Part shown: in pieces, positions 10,223 to 20,914 of the stretch
Position numbering within the stretch: the stretch's first letter is position 1
Layout of the letters: every line of letters begins with the position of its first letter
DNA from: Chrysophaeum taylorii
Taxonomy: Eukaryota; Sar; Pelagophyceae; Pelagomonadales; Pelagomonadaceae
NCBI GenBank assembly: GCA_029834535.1
Contig: JAQMWT010000424.1
Coordinates: 56,419-120,418, forward strand
Reading direction: 5' to 3'
Length of the DNA: 64,000 bases
Notes under the pieces: generated by a model
What the model saw: only the letters and a program-made list of their open reading frames with translations
What the model was told of the DNA's origin: nothing
Database searches by the model: none
Translations under genes and position numbers: made by a program

Positions 10223-13200
10223 ATGAATCTCCACAATCTTCTCCTCCTCGCGTTGTCGGTGCGCGCGTGGCCAGTTCATCTGGCTCACGAAGAGGTGTTC
10301 GGCGCGTCCCCCTCCTTCAAGGCGAGGACGACGGAGTACCACCACGAGCTCGAGGCGACCCCCCAGAAGCGTGGCGTGTGGCTCGTGGGATTCGAATCGG
10401 CCGCTGCCGCCCGCGAGCACGCCGAGTGCGTGCGCCGGGCTCTTGGCGAGCCGGCGCGTGGCAAGCTCGCAGCGGAGAATCATCGCAAGATCTTCGCCGC
10501 GCACGTCGGAGGGGCGGACGCGGCGCGGCGTTCGAGCGAGTGCGCCGGCGTCGAGACCGTCACCCCGCTCGCGCCCGAGTTTAGGTACCTGAAGAAGCCC
10601 GCGACGATGGTTTTGAAGAAGAAATCCGTGAGAAAAACAGAGGAGATGCCCCTCGAACTGGTCGTCGACGTGGAGCAAGACGTCTCTCAAATCGTCGCGA
10701 CGGCCGTCGAGGCTTGGTTCGAGCGCGAGACGAAGACTAACGCGACCCCCTGGGCGTCCAAGGCCATGGATGTCGGCAAGCGCACGCTTGTCGTGCGGAA
10801 CTGTCCGCGCGAAAGAATCGACGATCTCGCTTCCGTTCTGGTCGCCGTCGACGGAGTAATCGCCGTCGCGGCCGAGCAGAGGCCGCGACGCTACAACTAC
10901 AACGCGCGCTGGATCGTCGAGACGAACGATCCCTCCAGCAAAGCAACCCCCCTACACACCGACATGGGCCTTTCCGGCGAAAACGTCGTCATCAACGTCA
11001 ACGACGACGGCATCGACGTCTTCAGCTGCTGGTTTCGCGACGACGACCTGCCGATCGTCGAGGCGTCGCTCGAATCCACCGCGGCGCTGACCGTATATTT
11101 CGACGACTATTATTACTATACCCCAGACTTGAACTCGGACCTCTACTTCTACGACAACACCGACCACCGCAAGATTCGGTACGCGTTCTGGCCCTTTTAC
11201 GATCCGATATCAAACCCCGACGAGTTTTCGTACAACCCGGGGATGCACGGGTCGCACGTCGCCGGCTCGGCGCTCGGCAGTTCCCCCGCGTTCCGCCGCG
11301 TCTCCACTGACGACGTGGTCGACTATACGGGCGACGGCATCGCGCCCGACGCGAAGATCGCCTTTCTCGACATGTCGCCGCTCGACGACGACGACGACGA
11401 CGAGTCCGAACGACGGCGTCGTCGAGAAAAAAAAAAAAAAAATAGACTCGTGATTTTTCGTAACGCTCGGCTCACCAAGCGCGCAGGGACGATTTGTACC
11501 CGCCTGCGAACTTCGACGACGTTCCGCTCGCGCTAACCTACGACCTTGGCGCACGCATCAGCAGCAACTCCTGGGGGTCATCGTACGTATTCGTTCAACG
11601 AGGAGGGAGGGAGTGACTGTTGCTTCTGCTGCCGCAGGTCGGGGGAGTACGGTTCGAGATCGGCGCAAATCGACGACTTTTGCTTCAAGAACCAGGACAC
11701 TCTTGTCCTCTTCGCCGCCGGAAACGACGGTCACGATCCAAATACGATCGGGAGCCCGGGCGTCGCAAAGAACGTGCTGACCGTGGGCGCCTCCGCGAGC
11801 TACGATATCGCCGGCCTCGACGCGGCGTTGGCAGCCACGCAATCGCCGACGCCGTCGACGATCTTCCCATCTCGCCAACCAACATCATTCGAAACCGATG
11901 GCAGCCTCGCGAGCCAATCGAGCTTGTCGGGGACGTTGGAAACTGGGGACTCTTTGCGCTTCGAGATCGCAATCGACGAGACGATCGCCGCCGTCATCTC
12001 GACGTGCGGCTCCGACTTCGACACCACGCTCGCACTCTGGGGAGTTCGCGACGACGGCCAGGATTCGCGTCTTCTGTACAACGACGACGACTGCGGCGAC
12101 TGCTGCGGCGAGAATCCTTATACTTCGCGAATCACCTCGACATTCTCGAACGACGACCGCTACTACGTCGTCAGATTCAGAGTCGTCGTGCTTCTTTTTT
12201 AGCGAACGATTTCCGCGCGCGCAGGTCCTTTCTGGTTTCGCCGGCGGCGGCGGGACTTACGAACTGAGTCTTACGGAGACGACGCCATTTCCCACCTATT
12301 CACCGACGCCTTGGACTCCCGTTGGCACCGTTGGTGACGGCGACAGCGTGTCTGGGACACTGGGGTACGACGAGTCTCACTACTTCCGAGTCTCCATCGA
12401 AACGAGCGAGGCGACAACCATCTCCGTGTCAACGTGCGGCTCGTCGGACTTCGACACGATTCTAAGGCTGCTCCTTCGTGACGATGATGGCCAGTTTTCC
12501 GAAGTCGCGTACGACGATGATTGCTATTGCTGCGACACCAATTATTTAGCGTCAGAAATTACCGCGCGGCTTGCCGCCGACGGGGACTATTACGTCCAAG
12601 TATCTGGTTTCGGCTTCAGCGGCGGGACCTACGAACTGAGTCTTACGGTGGCCACGCCGTCTCCCTCAAACTCGCCAACGCCTTTTCAGTCCGATGGTAC
12701 GCTCCGCTTGGGTGAAAGTGTGACCGGGACTCTGGAACCAAATCAAAATTTGCGCTTTGAACTCGTGGGCGACATCGACAGCGAAATCAACGTCGTCGTC
12801 TCCACCTGCGGCTCGGATTTTGATACAGTTCTTGGACTCTCCACTCCTGGTCAGTCTGCAAGCGACGACGACGACGACTACTGGGACGACGACAACGACG
12901 ACTGGTGGGACGACGACAACGACGACTGGTGGGACGACGACGACGACTACGACTGGGACGACGACGACTACTACTGGGACGACGACGACTACGACTGGGA
13001 CGATGATTTCTTCGATAATTCTTACCTGGTTTTCAACGATGATTGCAACTGTTGTGAAAGCAATTCGTTGGCATCGGAGATCGTCGCAACTCTATCCCCG
13101 GGCGAAGCTTACTTCGTCTCCCTCTCGGGTATCGGGGGTGACGGAGGCTCGTACGTAATCACCACAACGTACAACGAAGCGACGCCGGGACCAACACCGG

Positions 13201-15582
13201 AAATTTCGACGCTTGGCCTCGATGAGGTTGCCACAACGTACATGACTGCTGGAGGCACTCTCCGCTTTGAGGTCAATCTCGACTCGACGGGGCCAGTAAA
13301 CGAGAAAGTCCGCGTCACGACGTGCGGCTCGGCTTTCGACACCGTGCTCTCCCTCTTGGTGGTGTCAGACGAAGGTTCGTTCGAGACTGTCGCTTCAAAC
13401 GATGACTGCTTTTGCTGCTCCGCGGACAGCGACAAGGGCTACTTGCAGTCGGGCATCGAAACAATGCTCGAGAGCGATAAGACTTACGTGGTCGTCGTCG
13501 AGGGAAAATCATCGTTCGATGCTGGAATAGCATACGTCTCGATGAGATTGCCAGCCGCGTCGACCAAGACCGCCGTCTCGACGCCAGACGTGGTCGACTT
13601 CTCAAGCCGCGGCCCGACCACGGACGGCCGCATCAAGCCGGACATCGTTGCGCCCGGCATCAAACAGAGTCAAAGAATTTTGTCATCCCATTTCCTGGGT
13701 TGTGCTCACACCTCTAGACCGGCATCTCAGGCGACAACATTTACTCGGCTAAGTCTGCCCCTGCTGCGGCGACAGAAACGTGCGAACTGACCCCAATGTC
13801 TGGCACTTCGATGGCCACGCCAGTCGTCGCGGGCCTGGTCGCTCTGCTCCAACAGTATTTCAGGTCAGCTTTGGCTATTTGATGACTATTCGGCAGATGC
13901 ATGCGTACAGCGATGGCTACTATCCGACAGGAGTCGCTGGCGCCAACGCGCCTATGATCCCCATGGGCACCGCGCGGCGCCAAAAAAAACTCCGCGCGCT
14001 CACGAGAAGTTTGAGTACCTCGCAGGCGCCGCGCTCAAGGCGCTCATTATCGCTGCCGGGCGTTACATGAACGGTACCGAAGCCAACCGGATCACCTCTA
14101 CGTATTCCAACTTTCCGACGTTTCCAAATTACGACCAGGGCTTCGGCCTCGTCGAGACCCGCGCCCGGTCCTTTTTTCCAACAACTTGCGTGCCGCCACC
14201 TTTTTTTGGCATATTTCAGGTCGTGCTCAGTCAGGTTTTCAACCAAACCTCTGTCTTCGTCGATGGAAACTATTCTGACATGGCGTGGGTGAATGCAACG
14301 GACGACGTCAAGACGTACGAGTTTGTCGTGGAGGACGCGGCGACATCGGCGGACCGCGAGCTGCGCATCGTTTTAAGCTGGCACGATCCGCCGTCCTCTC
14401 TCTTCGCGTCGAGTTCATTGCTGCTCAACGATCTGGACCTCGTCGTCGAGTCCGCGAACGGTGACATGTTTTACCCAAACTTTGGCGATCCAATCGGCGA
14501 CCACGTGAACAACGTCGAGCGCGTCGTCATAACAGATCCTCTGCCGGGCGTCGCCTACACGGCGACCGTTTCTGTGACGTCGCTGTCCGAAGCCCAGCCC
14601 TTTGCACTCGTCGCAGCAGGGCCGTTCGTCAAGACTGCAAGTCTCTATCCCAATCTCGCAGGGGCTTGCGTCGACGACGCCGCGTGGTACAAGAAGGCGA
14701 GTTCTCAACTCGCATTTGCCTTTCCAACAGGAATTCAGGGTGATCCAGCGAAAGACTGCTCCTGGGTGTCCTCATTTGTGCCGGCGCGCTGTGCCGTCAA
14801 AGGCGAAGACGACACCTGGGCATTTTCGAGCTGTCCGCAAGCTTGTGACGCCTGCAAAGACGCGCCCTGCGCGGGTGACTCCACGAGCTGGTACTTTGGG
14901 TCTACACCAAGCCGTGACTGTGCGCATCTTGTCCTAAACTGAATTTATAGACGCCTACGCAGGCAGCTGGGTCGCCGATGCCGGCGGAAATAGGTGCCCC
15001 AAGATAGGCAACGACGGCACTTTCGCCTTCGAAGCGTGCGTTCGCTTTCATCGTACGAGAGCGCCAATGATCTCGCAGCTGCCCTTTTGCGTGTCAAACG
15101 TGCTCTTACGACGGTTGCAAGGATTCTTCCGAATGGTCGAAACCTGATGAGCCCAGCAGGGATTGTGCTTGGGTAGGGAGAATTACTACGCGTCGCGGCG
15201 ACCGGATTCCTTGATCGCAGGTCGCTGAGGCCAAATCAAATCGCTGCATCGTTGTCGGTGCAGACGGCACCTACGCCTATGAGTCGTGCAAGGCCTCGTG
15301 TGCAGCGTGCTACGAGGCGATCACCGGCTCGGAGTGCGCCAATAGCGCCAGTTGGGTGTGTCGTTTGAGTTCCGCGTCAAGCTGACCGGCGCGCGCGCAG
15401 TACAAGCGAGGTGACCCATCAAAGCACTGCGACTGGATTTCGTCTTTTGTCCCAAAACGGTGTGTCGTCAAGGGGGATGACGATGAGTGGGCCTTCGAAC
15501 AATGTGCGTGCTCTGCATCAGGATAGATTGCGCGAAATTGCAAATGTTCACTCCAGGCCCGGTGGCGTGCGACACCTGTTGA
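10223..15582 (+). CDS. Secreted multidomain S8 subtilase with inserted PPC-like domains (13 exons)
   Basis: My splice model: 10223-11403, 11487-11582, 11638-12169, 12225-13668, 13731-13863, 13911-13966, 14026-14150, 14220-14923, 14967-15035, 15079-15172, 15221-15355, 15401-15503, 15557-15582. It gives 4698 bases with every phase consistent and 1565 residues. Order: signal peptide (MNLHNLLLLALSVRA), prodomain, catalytic Asp (INVNDDGID, about 262), His (HGSHVAGS, about 342), SSNSWGSSSG, AAGNDG, four pre-peptidase-C-like repeats (STCGSDFDT signature), FSSRGPTTDGR, catalytic Ser (SGTSMATPVV, about 1111), a Kp43-like DGYYPTG segment, then four Cys-rich repeats (DC-W...RC..G.DG...C.x3.C.x2.C). Introns are 43-83 bp; those at 13967 and 14924 start with GC. 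The intron at 14151-14219 is 69 bp and leaves the frame open. Substrate unknown. Confidence 0.85.
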
Positions 15583-15760
15583 AAGCTCATCCCCATCATC
15601 CAAAGAGAGACATCCCATGGACAGCCGCCAGGACTGTCAATGAAAGGTCATACCCTTCCAAAGAGAGGTATCCTCCCGTGGACAGCATCAGGACTGTCAA
15701 TGATGAAAGCTCATCCCCATCCAAAGAGAGATATCCTCCGATGAAAAGCCCCGAGGTTAT
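15583..15760. repeat. Three imperfect about 60-bp tandem copies after the subtilase stop
   Basis: CCAAAGAGAG recurs at about 15599, 15658 and 15720 within longer shared blocks (TCCTCCCGTGGACAGC and AGGACTGTCAATGA). The array lies in the presumed 3' flank. Confidence 0.7.
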
Positions 15761-18700
15761 ATTTTGTCAAATCCGTTTCTCTTGGCATGCAATTGATCGT
15801 AATTGATCGTTCCACTTGTCAGAAGGCTCTCAGTCACAGCACCACGGCTCCCGCTTACCTCCTCCACAAGCACCATTTTCAAGCCCGTAATTGGTCTGGC
15901 CCTTATAGCGTCAGCACATGCCACGACATTAGGTAGGTTTACCCCTTATATTCTGTCGCGCGTGAGACTCGGAGATGGCACCCACGAGCCACCATTGCCA
16001 CCAGACTGGACACCGGACACTTGAGGAGGGGCGATTGTCACTCTTTCGGGGAATCAAGACAGAGCCGCATCGACTGGGGTTCAAGAGAGACGGACTCAAG
16101 AGAAAGGGGGACGGACTCAAGCGAACTGTGTGGGGTATTAGTTTGACACATTATCCCAACGTAGATGAGAGGCAAATGAGGCGTTCGGGGGTGTCAGCTT
16201 CGGGTTTTCACAGAGGCTCGCAAGGTTGAACTTCTTCCTTGCGTGAAGTGCAACCGCCGCATGCGTCCTATCAAGGAGGCGGGCGCCGTTGCGCTTAAAC
16301 ATTCAGTTGTGGCGCATGCCCGGCTTGATCGGCACCGAGCGCATTTGCGAATGCAGCTCGAGCTGGTGGAATCTGGGCACTGCCAATGGACACTCAGCAC
16401 GGGTCACGGTTGCACAAGGCGGACGAGCGCCTCGTGTTGGTGCGCCGTTTCAACATGGCTGGAGGCGCCGGGCGTTTCTGGTAGCATGTGACAGCTCTAG
16501 ATGACACGAGTCCTAGCGCGCCACTACCGGCCGAGAACGGGAGACTTGAAGTGTGACAGCTTCCGGATTTCGGCCCGTGGATTTTGCCCTGGTGGGCAGG
16601 TACGCCGATCGAACGTCGACCTTGCGGCTGACGGTGTCACGGATGAAATCGCCACTGTCCTTTACGACATGCCTTGCAAGCCTAAAAGTGGGTCTTCTCA
16701 CACCTGAAAAGCGGGGCCGGTGTTGGTCCTCTCGGGGCTCGGTCAAGACACGAGGGTTCTCCGGCGTCGAAGTCGTCATGGTCAAGCGGCCTCATCAGGA
16801 GCAACACGAAAAACTTCAGCTTCTTCTCAATTCCGCCCGCACTACTCGCCGTCACATATCCCCTGAGTTGTTCCGATTCCGAATGTCCTCGGAAATCCTA
16901 GTGTCGAGATGTCACGTCCCATCACTCTTTTTTTTCAGACGTCATCGTTAGAGCGTACTGGGCGGTGATCATCACATTACAACTGTCTGGGGGCGCAGCG
17001 ACTTCTCCGGTCTTGTAGCCCACCCCGCGGGCAAACAGGCCGGCCACCACGGCCGCTGCCCATTTGGGGCGAGGGTAAAAGTCAAAGCTTAATGTATCTC
17101 GATTCTATCCCGACATCTCCTACACGTCCAGATGGCATTCTAATAGTAAGAGGGGCATTTATTCAGCATAAAATATGCCGCGACGTGCAGCCACGCCGCA
17201 TGGGATGGCGATAGTGGTAGTGGTAGTGCAAGTGCAAGAGGCGGCTGCTGTATGGTTGTACATTTGTTGTGCGTGCGTGCCATGGCGACATTAGGCATGT
17301 CCATGCAGCAGGGATTATGTGCCCTTGCAGCAAGGATTACGTCACATGGCCACGTATACTGTTGAGTTGATTTTGCGCGGACAGCATGTGATGTTGGTGA
17401 TATGGCAAGATCTGCTGATTGTGGTGCGCTGGCTGCTGGTAGTTGTACGGGGGGGCTATCTGTTGGTGGTGGTGGCGTGGCTGTGGCGTCTGCCGAAGCT
17501 GCTGTTGGTGGTATGGTGGCTGCGGACGTAGCCATGCGGCCATGGTGCTGGCGCTGATGCAGATGTTTATGCTGCTGGTGCAGCAGATGTTGGAGCTATC
17601 CGCTCTGGTAATGGAGTTGTTTGGTCTGGAGTTGCTTGATTTGTTGTTCAAAAGTGGGGCGGCGAGAGAGGCGGCGGAATCTTCCGATAGCGTTACGTCG
17701 ATGTTAGTGGCGGTGGTCGTTCTTGCTGTGTTGGTGTCAATCGTGCAGTTATTTCTGTTGCGGAAGTGGCTGCTTCTGCTTGAACTGCTGGTGGCCGCAG
17801 GTAGCACAGATAGCGGTGGCTCTGGGTGCTGTTGTTGTTGTTGGTGCTGTTGTTGCTGGCGGAAGCTGCGGCTGGAAATAAATAGTGGACAGCTGCTAGT
17901 GAGATGACGGCTGCGTTCGCGGCGGCAGTTGTTGCTGCTATTGTAGCTCTTGCTGCTTCGGATGCTCTTGCAGATGTTACTGTTCTTGCGGCACGTGTTT
18001 CTTTCTCGAGCATGCATACGCATCTTGGAAAAAATTAAGTGTATGACGTTGTGAGCGCGTCGAAGTGCACTTTACGCGCCGAGCGTAATTGGGGCTTCGT
18101 TGCGCGACTATGATGCGGCGGTCGTCTGCTATGCATTGATTGTGGCACCCCCTCCTGGCCGCAGGCGACCACGAATCGCCACTCTCGGAGTATATATCTT
18201 GCTCGAAGGAGCGCGCATCTTGCGCACATTAACATGTGAGAACGCGCCCCGGCGGAGAAATACACGTCGCGCATCGAGCACAACGCTGAGTCGTAACGAA
18301 TGAATATCATCATCTTGCATCGCGCCGGAAGCAGATGCGCTGTTGCCAAAGTGCTTTTCGCGACTTCATATTTGCGAACTACGTCATCGTCTGCGTCGAA
18401 GGTTGCTTTTCGGAGATAATTTGCACACGCGCGCGACAAAACTGCGCCCCATAGTAGGGTGATTCAATACATAGTTGAGGATTCAGTGGCAGTTACTGCC
18501 AGTATCATCAGCTGCCGGAGAGGTATTCATGCCGGCATTGATTTGTTGCTCGCAACGCGGAGTTCAGTAGTCTCTTCAATCAGAGGCACCGCGGTGTCGA
18601 TGAATTCTTGCGCCTGTCTCGTGCGAGCGTGCTGAATTCAGCCGCCGTCACATAGCTTCCGGCGATTTTGATATTCAGCCAGGGCTACACGAGTCAATAT

Positions 18701-19988
18701 TGACTGGTGGTTAATACTCCCTTTCGCCCTACGCGCCGCTGGCGCGCGTCGGCTGCTCTGTGCGCAGAGGGGTCTTGTCGTCTCGACGGGAACATTGAGC
18801 TGTCTGCCTGGGTGCCGGGTGCCAGCCGAAGAATGCTCACTACGCAGTGCACGAGCATCCACGAATTGTACGTGAAACATCCCTTTGCATTCTCCGACCA
18901 AAAAACGTCCGAAGCCACGAGAGCATCGTTGACTATAGAAACAGGGAGACGAACCTTGCTCAGCGATTTACCGTTTCGGTTGCGTCGGCGACCGTGCATG
19001 CGCACGAACATATCCAAAGCCAGCATCCCGCATGTTGATGTATGCATTTTTTCTGTCCTAGATCGAGAGGTTCGAAGGTCGGAGGCCGTCGTCTTAGGTC
19101 AAAGTCGACATAGTGAGCAGCAAAACTGAGGGCGGGCCCGTTTGCCCGCGAGGATTGTATTGCCGAGCAGCAAGGTTCCTGGTGGCATCCGTTAAATTTT
19201 GACTCTCAGTCCCACTCCGATACCCCCCGCGTAACGCATTGGTGTCGCGTATCCTTAGCAGCTTGGAGTCCCGCGCGTCGTTCTCCCGCTAATAATGTCG
19301 TCTCCAGGGCCGCGACAACGAACGCCTTGTTCGTGCCTCGAGCTCTCCTCTTCGACCGCTATGAAGACTTCCTTAGCGAGGCACGTCGTCGCACGTTCTC
19401 GATGCCACTTCTTGTCACAGCGCATTCCATTGCCGACATCTCATCTGTTGGCGTGTCATCGTGGCTTACATCTTGACTGATTTGTTGTGTCTGGGCCTCC
19501 GAGCGCGGCGCTGAGCACGGTAAGTCCGTTGTTTCCGCAAGGGCCGCCGGCGCATCGATGACGAGCGCGCCCAAAAAGATTATATGTTTGATGATAACCC
19601 CAGTCAGTTTTTACATTAGGGCAAGCGCTAGCGCATCATGTTGCAGCCGAAAATTTTGCATTGGCAGCAGCTGGCGTCGCGAAATCTTGGGAGCCGGAGC
19701 AGGATCGAGTCGGACACACTTATTATTCTCGGCGCGCTCGGTCGCGCCCCGACAAATTATTGTTTCTAGATGAAGGGAGGGGGACAAAGTAAAAAAAACC
19801 AAGGGGCGTGGTTGTATAGTCGCAGATGATGGAAAACGACATTAAAACATTAAATACGGGAGAGCCCCTCAAAGACGAAGCGGCACGACGAGAAAGGAAG
19901 CGCGAGCGGGGCATAGATGGAGTCGCCACATGGCGAGAGAGTGGGAGGGAGGAGCCGTGGTCGGTCGGCCGGTCGGTCGGTCGGTCGG
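15761..19988. other. Gene-poor interval, no recognisable gene
   Basis: No frame here shows a family I recognise. A CTG/TTG-rich patch at about 17200-17900 gives a Gln/His/Ser-rich minus-strand frame (17337-18023, 228 codons) and a Leu/Trp-rich plus frame; both look like translated low-complexity DNA. GC content is lower and stop codons are denser than in the neighbouring genes. A GGTC tetranucleotide run touches the end of the next gene at about 19967-19990. Confidence 0.6.
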
Positions 19989-20621
19989 TCAATAGTGAGA
20001 GGTATGGTCAGCGGCGACATAGTCCTCGAGATCGTCGTCATAAAAAGAATTAGACGACGAGTGTCTGAGCGCGAGGTCGTCCTCGGGGTAGTAGGCATAG
20101 CTGTAGGAGGAATAGGCATAGCTGTACTGTGAAGAGGAGGCGTTCGACGAGGAAGAGGTGCCGTCGTCGTCGCGGGCGCCAAAGACGGACGGCGCCACGC
20201 CAACATAAACAAGGAGAAAGTAGACGCCGACCGCGATAGCCAGGGCAGCGAGGAAAAAGCAACACGATATGAAGTAACCAGAGAGGTCGGAGGACGCCTT
20301 AACGCCAACGGTCCCTTTTCGTCGTTTGTGGTGGCGGCCCCCGGGCTTTCGCCTGGGAGTCTTTTTTTTCGGCGCGCGCTCGACCTCGTCGGGCTCAAAG
20401 TAGCCACGGTCCTGCGGGCCCGCCTCGAGCTCGGCGCGCTTGAGGGCCATCTGAATCACTTCTGGCGGGCATTCCTTCGATTCGAGGAAGGCGATGCGTC
20501 GCTCGAGCGAAGCCGACGCAACTTTCGCGTGTGTCAGGAATTTGTACGCGCGCTCGACCTGCTCGTCGAACTCGGTGTCGGGAATCAAGGGTGTCCCCTC
20601 GTCTTTTTCGTCCCCCTTCAT
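19989..20621 (-). CDS. Pex14 N-domain-like single-pass membrane protein
   Basis: 210 residues. Residues 17-65 (VERAYKFLTHAKVA, LERRIAFLESK and PPEVIQMALKRA) match the N-terminal three-helix domain of peroxin 14, which docks the Pex5 import receptor at the peroxisome, including the Ala/Phe helix-1 pattern and the R-x-x-F-L-x-x-K/E stretch. A basic linker (KKKTPRRKPGGRHHKRRK) precedes one membrane segment (about 115-145, ISCCFFLAALAIAVGVYFLL). The tail is Ser/Tyr/Asp-rich. Ordinary Pex14 has coiled coil after the membrane segment; none is seen here, so this may be a paralogue or a short divergent Pex14. It is transcribed in the same direction as the GH3 gene 293 bp upstream. Confidence 0.65.
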   Translation of the reverse strand: MKGDEKDEGTPLIPDTEFDEQVERAYKFLTHAKVASASLERRIAFLESKECPPEVIQMALKRAELEAGPQDRGYFEPDEVERAPKKKTPRRKPGGRHHKRRKGTVGVKASSDLSGYFISCCFFLAALAIAVGVYFLLVYVGVAPSVFGARDDDGTSSSSNASSSQYSYAYSSYSYAYYPEDDLALRHSSSNSFYDDDLEDYVAADHTSHY

Positions 20622-20832
20622 CGAGACATCGCCTCACCAAAACCACTCGCTCCTTGCCGTCGTCAATAGGCACTTCCCGGAACCATTCCTATATAGCACT
20701 TTTTTCGCTATTATCAGCCGTTTCCCGTTGGTGGGTGGGCGAATGATTATTGGTTAGCGTTTCTTGTCAGGGGTGGTGAGATTCGTTTGTTCGCGCTCCT
20801 TTTTCTTCTTTTTTTTTAAAGATGGAGGGGGG

Positions 20833-20876
20833 CACAAACGAAGGAACGAAGGAAGGAAGGAAGGAAGGAAGGAACG
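20833..20876. repeat. GGAA tetranucleotide microsatellite
   Basis: GAAGGAAGGAAGG... with a few interruptions lies in the short gap between the Pex14-like and GH3 genes, next to a T/A-rich run. Confidence 0.85.
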
Positions 20877-20914
20877 GACGTCTGTCTTGGAGTCGGTTCG
20901 AGTCGGTCGGTATC

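Noticed and set aside
16200-16500. Plus-strand frame with CxxC (LPCVKCNRRM)
   Set aside because: Short, overlapping equally open frames, and no completed zinc-binding pattern.
17337-18023. 228-codon Gln/His/Ser-rich frame that could suggest a transcription factor
   Set aside because: Composition follows CAG/TTG repeats, both strands are open, and no folded domain is visible.
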